From contig CANCLQ010000001.1 of assembly GCA_947378845.1 (NCBI GenBank), forward strand, positions 86,461 to 150,460: DNA of 64,000 nt. Reading direction: 5' to 3'. Source of the stretch: Opitutia bacterium. Its GTDB lineage: Bacteria > Verrucomicrobiota > Verrucomicrobiia > Opitutales > UBA953. Shown here piece by piece: positions 55,228-63,623 of this stretch. Position 1 is the stretch's first letter. The number at the start of each line of letters is the position of its first letter. Under the pieces are notes generated by a model that saw only the letters and a program-made list of their open reading frames with translations, had not been told where the DNA came from and did no database searches. Made by a program: the position numbers and the translations under genes.

Positions 55228-56616
55228 ATGCCGTCCCAAGAAGTTCTGCGTCGTAAGTTACTCGAACCGCCTCTTTTTGCGGAAAAGATTTGGAAGCTTT
55301 CGCCCGAACCTTGGCCCATCTCCGAAGCCCAACTTAAAGACCTTAAAGTCATCGGTGCAGCCTGCTTAAGTTACCACCGTGCCCTTGAACGCTTGTACGT
55401 TCGCTCCTTCACGGATAAAAAAATTCTTCGCAATCGCGACGTCCATGCTAAGTGGGTTTCGGATTACTTGGATCGTTATAAGCCTGCAGGCTTAATCGAA
55501 CACGGTCGGCACCGCTCAGTAAAAGGACAATGCCCTGTCGTTCTCCGACCCGACCTTCTCATTACCGATCAAGGGTTCACGATGACCGAGCTCGATAGCG
55601 TGCCTGGGGGTATCGGACTCACTGCCTATCTCAACGAAGTCTATGCCGAAGATTTCCCTAATCTCATCGGTGCCACTGCAATGCCCGAAAAATTCTTCGG
55701 CGCACTCAAGCGACTCACCCCCGACCAGCGCTTTCCTTTAGTCGCAATCGTTGTCAGCGAAGAATCCGCTACCTATCGTCCAGAGTTCGATTGGTTGGGT
55801 GAAAAACTCCGCTCACTCGGGCATGATGTTCATGTCGTCGACCCCACCCAAATCATGCAGATGGGTGAAGAATCTTTTATCCCAGTCGATGGTGCTCCGC
55901 GAAAAGTTGATCTCATCTATCGATTCTTTGAACTCTTCGATCTCGCCAATGTCAAAGGTGCGGACGGCATTTTTAATGGCGTAGAATCAGGCAAAGTAAT
56001 TCTAACACCTCCGATGAAGGCCTACCAAGAAGAGAAACTTGGCTTGGCTCTGTTGCATCACCCGATGCTCGCTGAATTCTGGAAGGAAAACCTTCCTGAA
56101 AATCACCTCGAGGCGCTCTTCCGCATTATTCCTAAAACCTGGATTATCGAAAGAACCGACCTTCCACCCACCGCCGTATTGCACGCCCCACAAGTCAACG
56201 GGCGCCCAATCAGAGAATGGACCGAACTTGCTGAAGCTTCTCAGCGTGAACGTAATTTTATTATAAAAGCCAGTGGCTTCCATGAAACCGCCTGGGGCGC
56301 TCGCAGCGTCACCCTCGGTAGCGATGTCTCACGCGAAGAATGGCTCGAAGCTATTGAGCGTGCCCTGGATCCCGAAAATGAGACATTCCACATTTTACAA
56401 GAATACCATAAGCCCTCGCGCTTATCGCACCCAGTCTACGCTAACGATGGCAGCATCCATAGTGCCGAAGGCCGTGTTCGTCTTTGCCCTTATTTCTTCG
56501 TCGATGGCGACACCGTAGAGATCTCTGGCATCCTTTCGACCTTCTGCCCGGCTGATAAAAAAATCATCCATGGCATGAAAGACGCAGCCCTATTACCCTG
56601 TCAGTTGAAGAATTGA
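55228..56616 (+). CDS. Conserved protein with ATP-grasp-like features
   Basis: 462 residues. LRPDLLITDQGFTMTELDSVPGGIGLTAYL (in part FTMTELDSVPGGIG) recalls the ATP-grasp-like glutathionylspermidine-synthase type domain. Conserved blocks include HDVHVVDPTQIM, DLIYRFFELFD, FIIKASGFHETAWGARSV and ILQEYHKPSRL, with lysines and acidic residues that could bind ATP and magnesium. No substrate is known. It starts 4 bases after prfB, with a GGA upstream, so the two are probably co-transcribed. The C-terminal end may be truncated by a frameshift (see findings). Confidence 0.65.
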   Translation: MPSQEVLRRKLLEPPLFAEKIWKLSPEPWPISEAQLKDLKVIGAACLSYHRALERLYVRSFTDKKILRNRDVHAKWVSDYLDRYKPAGLIEHGRHRSVKGQCPVVLRPDLLITDQGFTMTELDSVPGGIGLTAYLNEVYAEDFPNLIGATAMPEKFFGALKRLTPDQRFPLVAIVVSEESATYRPEFDWLGEKLRSLGHDVHVVDPTQIMQMGEESFIPVDGAPRKVDLIYRFFELFDLANVKGADGIFNGVESGKVILTPPMKAYQEEKLGLALLHHPMLAEFWKENLPENHLEALFRIIPKTWIIERTDLPPTAVLHAPQVNGRPIREWTELAEASQRERNFIIKASGFHETAWGARSVTLGSDVSREEWLEAIERALDPENETFHILQEYHKPSRLSHPVYANDGSIHSAEGRVRLCPYFFVDGDTVEISGILSTFCPADKKIIHGMKDAALLPCQLKN

Positions 56617-56734
56617 AGGATCACTGGGCGCGTTGGTATGGCGACGTTGGGATGACCAAGGTGAGGTCTGTACTCTCCCGCCCTACACTTTCTACGCTAT
56701 ATCAACATCTGATCACTATTCCTGCCATGCCCCC

Positions 56735-56770
56735 TTGCCCACCCGTCCATTTAGCGTCATAATTATCCTA
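56735..56770 (+). promoter_or_regulatory. Candidate promoter of the DUF6428-like gene
   Basis: TTGCCC (56735-56740), a 17-base spacer and CATAAT (56758-56763) form a plausible sigma70-type promoter, and the -10 box ends 6 bases before the ATG at 56770, again consistent with a leaderless start. The gap 56617-56769 contains no other convincing gene. Confidence 0.4.
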
Positions 56771-57237
56771 TGTCCTTCGATAAACCCCTAGTCATCACAT
56801 TTGCAGATTTTCGTCGTCAGCTCGGAATCTACCCCAAACTCGGGCTACGTTTTAAATTACCCACCGGCTCTCTTACGCCCGTCCACCTTCACGTAACCGA
56901 AGTCGCACGTGTAGAGAAAAAGTTCATCGATTGCGGTGGCACCATTCGCACCAATGTTTCAGCGCGCTTACAATTATGGGCAGCAGATGACACCGATCAT
57001 CGTGTGAATGTCGAAAAGTGTTTAGAGATTCTTAATCGCGGCACAGATTTATTGGGCTCGGCCGAACTTCCACTTGAAGTCGAATACGACCTTCCCTTCC
57101 TCACTGCCTTCCCCGTGCTAGGTACCAAAGTTGAAGATGGAAACCTCGTGGTTATTCTTGGAACGATCCAAGCTGACTGCTTAGCACCAGACGTATGCAT
57201 TCCTAATAAATGCACGCCAGGTTCTGGGTGTTGCTAG
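56770..57237 (+). CDS. DUF6428 family protein with a cysteine-rich tail
   Basis: 155 residues. ITFADFRRQLGIYP, LTPVHLHVTEVARVEKKFIDCGGTIR (in part) and DHRVNVEKCLEIL match the DUF6428 family as I recall it. The HLHVTEV histidines and the C-terminal run DCLAPDVCIPNKC plus GCC give a cluster of five or so cysteines, suggesting metal binding. The role is unknown; relatives in other genomes often lie near metal or arsenic genes. Here it precedes the DsbD-like gene, whose start lies 29 bases after its stop. Confidence 0.75.
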   Translation: MSFDKPLVITFADFRRQLGIYPKLGLRFKLPTGSLTPVHLHVTEVARVEKKFIDCGGTIRTNVSARLQLWAADDTDHRVNVEKCLEILNRGTDLLGSAELPLEVEYDLPFLTAFPVLGTKVEDGNLVVILGTIQADCLAPDVCIPNKCTPGSGCC

Positions 57238-57267
57238 TTCCATCTTGTCGCTTTAACATTCACCTAA
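57231..57267 (+). promoter_or_regulatory. Candidate promoter of the DsbD-like gene
   Basis: TTGCTA (57231-57236, overlapping the DUF6428 stop), a 17-base spacer and TAACAT (57254-57259) precede the ATG at 57267 by 7 bases. This is one of the best-spaced promoter candidates in the window and supports a leaderless transcript. Confidence 0.45.
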
Positions 57268-59291
57268 TGCGCCTACTAACAATCATCCTACTTGGATTCC
57301 TTGGGTTGGCGCCATCTGTTCGTGCGGCAATTCATTCACAAGTAGATTTAGTAAACTTATCTCCACGTATAGTAGCGGGCGAAAAAATCCAGTTGGCACT
57401 TCGTTTTAAGTGCGATCCACACTTTCACATTTATTGGAAGAACCCTGGTGATGCGGGCACACCGCCTTCCATTCAGTGGATTGAAACGTCCAACACGCAG
57501 CCGAGTGGACCAATTTGGCCTGGCCCAACCCTACTCGACCTCAGCGGCGTTATTAATTTTGTCCATGCTGACGAAACGTTGCTGATCATCGAAGCGACTG
57601 TTCCAAAAAACTCTCCCAATACCCTCACGCTTAAAGGTCACGTTCAGTGGCTAGAATGCAATGAAGGCGGCTGCTTCCCCCAAGAAAAAGATGTCAGTCT
57701 CACCCTAAAGCTCGGCAACGAAAACCAAGTCGTCTCGTTCAATCCCAAACTCTATCCTGATCTTCAGCCTGTTATCCTTACACCTGGTCGAGTAAGCGGA
57801 CAATCTCTTGAAATCGATAGCCCCAATGAACTCACCCATAAATGGTTCCCAGAGAAAAATTTCGTAAGCCCTTCGGCTATTGCCAGTCAGGCAACAAAAA
57901 CAAACAATAAGATATTCTCTTTAAAAGACGCTACCGACCCTCTATCGCCAGATCCAATCTATTTCGTAGCTGAGGATCTTAACGGGAATTTTCGTCGTAT
58001 ACGCGTTGAACTTGGCGCTCAAACCACTGTCACTCCCACGCTAATTTCAGGCCCTAATTTAGGGACTTTAAATTGGGCGACATGGTCACCCGAAGCTCAA
58101 GCATCTGCACTATCGAGCGGTAAAAGTGTTTATCTCGACTTTACCGCCCGCTGGTGTGCGACCTGCCAAGTCAACAAACGCGTCTACCATCAGGCAGATG
58201 TTATCACTGCCCTTTCACAAAATAATATAGTCCTTCTTCGTGCCGATTGGACCAAGAAAGACTCCGTCATATCCCAAGAACTTAAAAAGTACGGACGTGA
58301 AGGCATCCCATTCAACGTTCTGCTTAAACCAAACCAGCCTCCCATTATTTTTTCAGAGTTACTAACGGGCTCGGAGATCATAAGTGCGATCTCGCAATCG
58401 AACGCCACATCCTCACCCCCCATCAGTTCCACACATTCCTACTTGGTTTGGCTCATCTTCGCATTTGTTGGAGGTGTATTTTTAAATTTGATGCCCTGCG
58501 TATTTCCGATGCTTGGACTTAAAGTTCTAGGCTTTGCCCAAGAATCAGGTGCTGCCCGTCGTACTGTAATCATTCACGGACTACTTTATACGCTCGGTGT
58601 AATCGTAAGCTTCCTAACTCTAGCACTGCTTATTATCGCGCTAAAATCTGGCGGCAGTAACATCGGCTGGGGTTTCCAAATGCAGTCACCTGGCTTCGTT
58701 TTACTGACGTGCATACTGATGATTACTCTCGGCTTGAGCCTCGTCGGAGTTTTTGAAATTGGCACAAGTCTCGCTGGGCACGCTGGACAAATACAGAATC
58801 GCGCCACATCCGCCGGCGCACTTCTATCAGGCATACTTGCGACGGCTGTTGCGACACCCTGCACTGCCCCCGGACTAGGAGCTGCCCTCGGTTTCGCTCT
58901 CGAATCTTCACGCACCACACCTGAGACATTACTCTTTTTTTTCGTGATCGGACTCGGTATGGCGACGCCTTACCTTACGCTCTCCCTCTTCCCCAAATTG
59001 ACTCGTCTCTTGCCCAAGCCTGGCGCCTGGATGGAGACACTAAAACAGGTAATGTCATTCCCTCTATTCACCTACGCTGTTTACCTCCTTTGGGTGCTCT
59101 ACGGATTAGTCGATGATGCCAATTGGCTGCGTGATGCATCCCTCGGATTAATCCTCATCGCGGCGGCCTGTTGGATCTTCGGACATTGGGGCGCCTTGCA
59201 TCGCTCACCCAAACAACGCTTTCTTAGCAGACTCTCAGCCGTGATTATTTTTGCGAGTACCATCGGTTATCTGCTTTCTACATTACCATAA
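57267..59291 (+). CDS. DsbD-like thiol:disulfide interchange protein with rearranged domains
   Basis: 674 residues from the ATG at 57267; a longer frame starts at 57210. A signal peptide (about 1-21) leads to a DsbD alpha-like domain with the Cys pair C131/C136 in ECNEGGCFP. Next comes a thioredoxin-like domain (about 275-385) with WCATC (C297, C300), and then the membrane domain (from about 390, 8 or so helices) with C411 in NLMPCVFP and C532 in ATPCTAPG. In E. coli DsbD the thioredoxin domain follows the membrane domain, so the order here is alpha-thioredoxin-membrane. It passes electrons from cytoplasm to periplasm for disulfide reduction and cytochrome maturation. Confidence 0.88.
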   Translation: MRLLTIILLGFLGLAPSVRAAIHSQVDLVNLSPRIVAGEKIQLALRFKCDPHFHIYWKNPGDAGTPPSIQWIETSNTQPSGPIWPGPTLLDLSGVINFVHADETLLIIEATVPKNSPNTLTLKGHVQWLECNEGGCFPQEKDVSLTLKLGNENQVVSFNPKLYPDLQPVILTPGRVSGQSLEIDSPNELTHKWFPEKNFVSPSAIASQATKTNNKIFSLKDATDPLSPDPIYFVAEDLNGNFRRIRVELGAQTTVTPTLISGPNLGTLNWATWSPEAQASALSSGKSVYLDFTARWCATCQVNKRVYHQADVITALSQNNIVLLRADWTKKDSVISQELKKYGREGIPFNVLLKPNQPPIIFSELLTGSEIISAISQSNATSSPPISSTHSYLVWLIFAFVGGVFLNLMPCVFPMLGLKVLGFAQESGAARRTVIIHGLLYTLGVIVSFLTLALLIIALKSGGSNIGWGFQMQSPGFVLLTCILMITLGLSLVGVFEIGTSLAGHAGQIQNRATSAGALLSGILATAVATPCTAPGLGAALGFALESSRTTPETLLFFFVIGLGMATPYLTLSLFPKLTRLLPKPGAWMETLKQVMSFPLFTYAVYLLWVLYGLVDDANWLRDASLGLILIAAACWIFGHWGALHRSPKQRFLSRLSAVIIFASTIGYLLSTLP

Positions 59292-59321
59292 AAAAACCCA
59301 CACGTTTCGGTGTGGGTTTTT
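59292..59321. terminator. Bidirectional Rho-independent terminator
   Basis: CCCACAC (59297-59303) and GTGTGGG (59310-59316) form a hairpin with a 6-base loop, flanked by AAAAAA on the left and TTTTT on the right, so it can end transcription from both the DsbD-like gene (+) and the Pal-like gene (-). It starts 1 base after the DsbD-like stop. Confidence 0.9.
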
Positions 59322-59338
59322 ATAATCTGAAATTTATA

Positions 59339-59920
59339 TTAGAGTGCAGAAACAGGTGCAGGAGCACCAGACTGAACCGCCGGAGCAGAGACCTGGCGAT
59401 TCGTGGGACGTGCCACTGGACCAGCATAATTGGCGTCGACTACAATTGCTTTACGGTCAGATGACATTGCCTCACGAGTAGAAGCACTTTGATTCGCATT
59501 CTGTTCGCCGAGCGCTAACACTTCGACATTCGTCTGAGTGCTACCGGAGCGCACCAAGTATTCGCGAACCGATTGAGCACGACGATCGGAGAGACCTAAA
59601 TTATATTCCTCGGTTCCAGATTGATCGGTGTAACCCGCGATAATAAGTTTCGTATTCTTCGCACGACCGGCGATGGCATCGAGTTTGGTACGCTCCTTGG
59701 CATCCACTGTATACTTATCGAAATCAAAATAAACAGTGGTTAAGATAGCTTCTGGTGGAATATTACCCGAGCGAATCGCTTCAGCCATCGAACCAAAACC
59801 ACTTCCGCGTGATTCCATACCGGAACCGCTGAGGCTACCGGAGAAATCGGAAGGCATCTTGGAGGGGCCACAACCAACGAGAAAAGCTACAGGAACAAGG
59901 AGTAAGGCGAAGCGCTTCAT
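59339..59920 (-). CDS. pal: Peptidoglycan-associated OmpA-family lipoprotein (Pal-like)
   Basis: 193 residues. The signal peptide ends in lipobox LVGC (C17). A Gly/Ser-rich linker follows, then an OmpA domain: VYFDFDKYTVDAKER, IAGYTDQSGTEEYNLGLSDRRAQSVREYL (in part YNLGLSDRRAQSVREYL), with the Asp and Arg that bind diaminopimelate of peptidoglycan. The C-terminal tail is Pro/Ala-rich. It links the outer membrane to the wall; no tolB or tolQR gene is nearby, so Pal identity is by domain only. TATTAA lies 7 bases upstream of the ATG. Confidence 0.88.
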   Translation of the reverse strand: MKRFALLLVPVAFLVGCGPSKMPSDFSGSLSGSGMESRGSGFGSMAEAIRSGNIPPEAILTTVYFDFDKYTVDAKERTKLDAIAGRAKNTKLIIAGYTDQSGTEEYNLGLSDRRAQSVREYLVRSGSTQTNVEVLALGEQNANQSASTREAMSSDRKAIVVDANYAGPVARPTNRQVSAPAVQSGAPAPVSAL

Positions 59921-59970
59921 AATTTACTTAATAAAGGTAGAGTCTTTGCCATCGGCAAGCCTCGACTGAC

Positions 59971-61119
59971 CTAATAACGGGCGACGGTTTTATCGATCTT
60001 AAGTGACCAAGCATCAATGCCGCCCTGCACATTACTAACCATGTTGTAGCCTTTGGACCTCAAAAATTGCGTTACACGCAAACTGCGACCGCCGTGATGG
60101 CAATGAATGAGCACGGGTACATTTTGCGGAATTTCGGACAACCGTTCGGCGACCTCACCCATGGGAATTAGTTTCGCACTAGGAATTCGACAGATCTCCC
60201 ACTCCTTGGGCTCACGCACATCGATTAGCACTGGTGGCTTGTTTGACGACAAGAGTCGGGCGGTTTCTTCAATGGAAACTTCAAGTGGTGTATCAGTCAT
60301 AGAATGATTAGAAAGCGCACAATCACCAGAGATGTATTTAGCAGGCTCAATTGAATGTATCTCAGGATGTACACCACACGCAGGACACTCGGCTGCGACA
60401 TCGAGTTGCATCACTCGAGAGGTGCCGGCTGCGACATCGACCACCATCAAACGTGATTGTGTGCGTTGACCTAAAATAATCGCCACCGCTTCGGAGGCCA
60501 TCCAAGAGCCGATGACGCCACAGGTCGCACCCATCACTCCGCCTTCGGCACAGGTTGGCACATCACTCCCATTAGGCATCTGCGGATAAACGCATCGGTA
60601 ACATCCGGCCTGAGGTAAAAAAACACCTACCTGCCCTTCACTTCGCAAAACACTGCCATGGACCAATGGCTTCTTAGCAAGGACGCACGCGTCTGCAGCC
60701 ATGTAACGAGTTGAAAAATTGTCGGCACCGTCGAGCACAACGTCATAACGCTCAGCCAACTCTAGTGCATTTTTCGCAGTCAGCCCCTCCGGATGTAAAA
60801 TTATTTTTAGTCCTGGATTAATTTCCGCCAAAGCTTCCGCCGCTGAAATAGTTTTGGGCAGACCTTGGGTATCGAAGCCGTGGATAATCTGGCGGTGTAA
60901 ATTGCTCAGCTCGACCTTATCAGGATCAGCAATGCCCATGACACCCACACCTGCCGCTGCCAGATACATCGCCGCCGGTGAACCCAAGCCACCGGCACCA
61001 ATAAGAAGCACCTTGGCACCCTTAATCTTGAGCTGCCCACTCTCACCCACACCAGGCAATCGAATCTGTCGTGCATACAATACACGCTCTAATTCGCTCA
61101 ACTGACCATCGGTCGACAT
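59971..61119 (-). CDS. moeB: MoeB/ThiF-family adenylyltransferase fused to rhodanese (MoeZ type)
   Basis: 382 residues from the ATG at 61119; a GTG two codons earlier is open. The nucleotide loop GAGGLGSPAA is near 42-51, the adenylation Arg/Asp set lies in IADPDKVELSNLHRQ, zinc cysteines are C173/C176 and C245/C248, and TCAEGGV carries the thioester-type cysteine. A C-terminal rhodanese has its active Cys in HCHHGGRS. It activates MoaD- or ThiS-like carriers for molybdopterin, thiamine or 2-thiouridine synthesis. No moaD-like gene is visible. Which carrier it serves is open. Confidence 0.92.
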   Translation of the reverse strand: MSTDGQLSELERVLYARQIRLPGVGESGQLKIKGAKVLLIGAGGLGSPAAMYLAAAGVGVMGIADPDKVELSNLHRQIIHGFDTQGLPKTISAAEALAEINPGLKIILHPEGLTAKNALELAERYDVVLDGADNFSTRYMAADACVLAKKPLVHGSVLRSEGQVGVFLPQAGCYRCVYPQMPNGSDVPTCAEGGVMGATCGVIGSWMASEAVAIILGQRTQSRLMVVDVAAGTSRVMQLDVAAECPACGVHPEIHSIEPAKYISGDCALSNHSMTDTPLEVSIEETARLLSSNKPPVLIDVREPKEWEICRIPSAKLIPMGEVAERLSEIPQNVPVLIHCHHGGRSLRVTQFLRSKGYNMVSNVQGGIDAWSLKIDKTVARY

Positions 61120-61173
61120 GCCCACTTATTCATCGAATGACCCCCAAGTGTCAAACCCACCCGAAAGCAGGTA

Positions 61174-61209
61174 TTGAAAACCTGACCGACCCTTTACACT
61201 TTGAGCCTG
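61174..61209 (+). promoter_or_regulatory. Candidate promoter of ruvX
   Basis: TTGAAA (61174-61179), a 15-base spacer and TACACT (61195-61200) lie before the GTG at 61209 with 8 bases between. The spacer is shorter than the usual 17. The position fits a leaderless ruvX transcript and supports the GTG start. Confidence 0.4.
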
Positions 61210-61655
61210 TGGCATCTGTCTACCTTGGCATCGATTACGGCTCCAAACGCATTGGCCTCAGCCATGGCGACGAACTTGGCTTCGCCTTTCCCTTGCCCGC
61301 CGCTACCGCCGAAGATCCAGCGCTTCGACTCGATCAAATCGCACAAGAAATTACGCGCCTACGCGTAACGCACCTCATTCTCGGCTACCCGCTCTCACTC
61401 GACGGTGAGAAAACAAAGCGCTGCCTAGAAGTCGACGCCTTCGCACTCGAGCTAACCAAACGTTTTCACCTGCCGATCGACCTGATTGATGAAGGTCTCA
61501 CAAGCCAAGCTGCCGATAGCCTGAGCTCACAGAAAAAACCACGCACGAGCAAAGAGCGCCAAGACCAAACCAAATCAGGTGAACGCGACTCTCGTGCTGC
61601 CGCTATTCTGCTCCAAGACTTTTTCAACAGCCGTGGCATCGGACAGAGTTCCTGA
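61209..61655 (+). CDS. ruvX: Holliday junction resolvase-like protein RuvX (YqgF)
   Basis: 148 residues from the GTG at 61209. The RNase H-like fold is marked by the first acidic residue in YLGIDYGSKRIGLS, then HLILGYPLSLDGEKT, the LIDEGLTSQAADSL acidic strand and the RDSRAAAILLQDFF end. The frame is open upstream, but the family begins just after this GTG and the length fits E. coli YqgF (138). YqgF acts in 16S rRNA 5' end processing in E. coli; a resolvase role is debated. truA starts 3 bases after its stop. Confidence 0.92.
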   Translation: MASVYLGIDYGSKRIGLSHGDELGFAFPLPAATAEDPALRLDQIAQEITRLRVTHLILGYPLSLDGEKTKRCLEVDAFALELTKRFHLPIDLIDEGLTSQAADSLSSQKKPRTSKERQDQTKSGERDSRAAAILLQDFFNSRGIGQSS

Positions 61656-61657
61656 AC

Positions 61658-62473
61658 ATGGCTAAGTCAAAATCCAAGACTGACCTCACGCCAGAGCGAT
61701 TCCTAATCACCGTCGCCTACGATGGTACGGATTACATGGGCTGGCAGATTCAGAATGATGTGCGAACCGTTCAAGGTGAAATCCAAGCACGTCTCTCGCG
61801 TATATTTAAAAATAAAATTATTGTTCAATCCAGCGGTCGCACTGACGCTGGAGTGCATAGCGTTGGACAATGTTTTCACTTCGACGCTTTCTGGCCTCAC
61901 TCGACCGCCAAACTTAAAGATGCCATGAATACAGGCGAGCAAGCTGGCCTGCTGATTACGACCATTCGTCGCGTGCACCCTAAATTCCACGCACGTTACT
62001 CTGCCATCGGTAAACGCTACCGCTACGAGATTAATGTAGGTTTCGCACCTCCTTGGAAAGCACGCTACTGCCTCGGTCGCGACTGGGAATCGCTCGACGT
62101 CAAAGAAATGCGACGTGCTGCAAAATTACTCGTCGGCAAACATGACTTCCGTGCCTTCGGAGCCACTCACGGACAAGGCATGGAAAATGAACACCCGGTT
62201 AAAGACCTGCGTCGACTCGACATTAAAGCTAAAGGTCGTCGCATCACTGTCATCACCGAAGCCAACGGGTACCTATATAAGATGGTTCGCCGACTCGTTG
62301 GCGGTCTGCTTCGCGTCGGTGAAGGAAAAATCACAGCCGAACGTCTCATCGCTTACCGCGAAGAAAAAACTATCACCTCCGAAGTGCCTACTGCGCCCGC
62401 TCGCGGACTATTCATGGATAAAGTTTTCTATCGACCCGCAGAATTAAGATCCCGCAAGCCGCCCAAATCCTAA
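61658..62473 (+). CDS. truA: tRNA pseudouridine(38-40) synthase TruA
   Basis: 271 residues. The catalytic aspartate is D63 in SSGRTDAGVHS; VAYDGTDYMGWQIQ, the KRYRYEI strand and the YKMVRRLVGGLLRVGEGK helix are further TruA blocks. It isomerises uridines at positions 38-40 of the anticodon stem-loop. It lies directly after ruvX (2-base gap) and 10 bases before the HupE-like gene, so the three may share a transcript. The N-terminal extension MAKSKSKT is lysine-rich. Confidence 0.96.
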   Translation: MAKSKSKTDLTPERFLITVAYDGTDYMGWQIQNDVRTVQGEIQARLSRIFKNKIIVQSSGRTDAGVHSVGQCFHFDAFWPHSTAKLKDAMNTGEQAGLLITTIRRVHPKFHARYSAIGKRYRYEINVGFAPPWKARYCLGRDWESLDVKEMRRAAKLLVGKHDFRAFGATHGQGMENEHPVKDLRRLDIKAKGRRITVITEANGYLYKMVRRLVGGLLRVGEGKITAERLIAYREEKTITSEVPTAPARGLFMDKVFYRPAELRSRKPPKS

Positions 62474-62483
62474 ACAGGAATTT

Positions 62484-63623
62484 ATGCGGAAACTATTTTT
62501 AATTATTTTAGCACTTGTCGGTATCACGCTGCATGCCCACCCCGAATGGAAGGAAGCCTCATGTACCGGTATCATTGATGAAAATGGAGGATTTGTCCTT
62601 ACGCTCCGCTTCGATCTTCCACCCTATTTAGTTGGCAAACTCCCCGTTGACGCATCCATCGGCGAGCTCGATGACCTGATTTACGACAAGGCCCGCTTAA
62701 TTTCTACTACTCAAGCAGCACGTGAAAGATTTATTTCCGAGATACTAATCTTAGCCGATGGCAAGCCACTCACTCTTAGCCTTATCGAATTCCCCAGTGC
62801 TGAATCCATTAAAGCACAATCCGTACAACAAGGAGAAAATGATCGTTATCCTGTTATACTCTCCGCTAAAATTTCGACCCAAGTTGAAAAGACTACACAG
62901 AAAATTGAAGTAGCATTCCCGCCTAAGCTCGGGTTGGTCTTCACCAATCTGCGCAAGGAAATGAACTATCAAGTCGTTATGGCGGTACAGCCCAATGAGA
63001 AAGCTGAATTGATTATCAACGATAACTTATCGGAGAACACCGGGATTATCGCCACGGCAAAAAACTTTCTAGTTTACGGTTTTAATCACGTCATACCTGC
63101 TGGCTGGGATCATGGTCTTTTCATGCTGGCGATGTTCCTCGGCGCCACCTCTCTCGCCAATGCCCTCACGCGCTCCCTCGCCTTCACCGCTGGACACTGC
63201 CTCACACTAGCGGCGGTATGGCTTCAACTCTTACCTGCCCCAGGCCCATGGATTGAGCCCGTTATCGCCCTGACCATCGGCATTGCGGGTCTACTGGCTG
63301 CCCGCGGAATCACATCTAATAAAACTGTCTTTATAGGCGCTAGTGCATTCGGATTACTTCACGGACTAGGCTTTGCCGCCGCGGCTCAAGCCAAACTGGA
63401 AAACTGGACTGGCATCAAAGCCCTTGCCGCCCTCGCAGGATTCAATCTCGGCGTCGAATTCGCCCAAGTCGCTGTGATCGTATTCGCCGCTCTGTTGCTC
63501 GCTGGTCTTCAACGCACACAACTTAAAGAACTCAATCTTCGTCGCAATTTAAGCTACGGCATCGCAGCCGCTGGCTTCGTGGTTATGACCACTCGACTTT
63601 GGGCGATTCTATTCGACGCTTAA
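62484..63623 (+). CDS. HupE/UreJ-like membrane protein with an N-terminal extracytoplasmic domain
   Basis: 379 residues. A signal peptide (about 1-18) precedes a beta-rich domain of some 170 residues; then about six membrane helices begin near 195. The membrane part has GFNHVIPAGWDHGLFML, FTAGHCLTLAAV and GLLHGLGFA plus FNLGVEFAQ, the His-containing pattern of the HupE/UreJ_2 family, linked to nickel or cobalt handling. The metal is unknown; no hydrogenase or urease genes are near. AGGA lies 5 bases before the ATG, a clear Shine-Dalgarno. The stop shares TTAA with the next gene. Confidence 0.82.
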   Translation: MRKLFLIILALVGITLHAHPEWKEASCTGIIDENGGFVLTLRFDLPPYLVGKLPVDASIGELDDLIYDKARLISTTQAARERFISEILILADGKPLTLSLIEFPSAESIKAQSVQQGENDRYPVILSAKISTQVEKTTQKIEVAFPPKLGLVFTNLRKEMNYQVVMAVQPNEKAELIINDNLSENTGIIATAKNFLVYGFNHVIPAGWDHGLFMLAMFLGATSLANALTRSLAFTAGHCLTLAAVWLQLLPAPGPWIEPVIALTIGIAGLLAARGITSNKTVFIGASAFGLLHGLGFAAAAQAKLENWTGIKALAALAGFNLGVEFAQVAVIVFAALLLAGLQRTQLKELNLRRNLSYGIAAAGFVVMTTRLWAILFDA

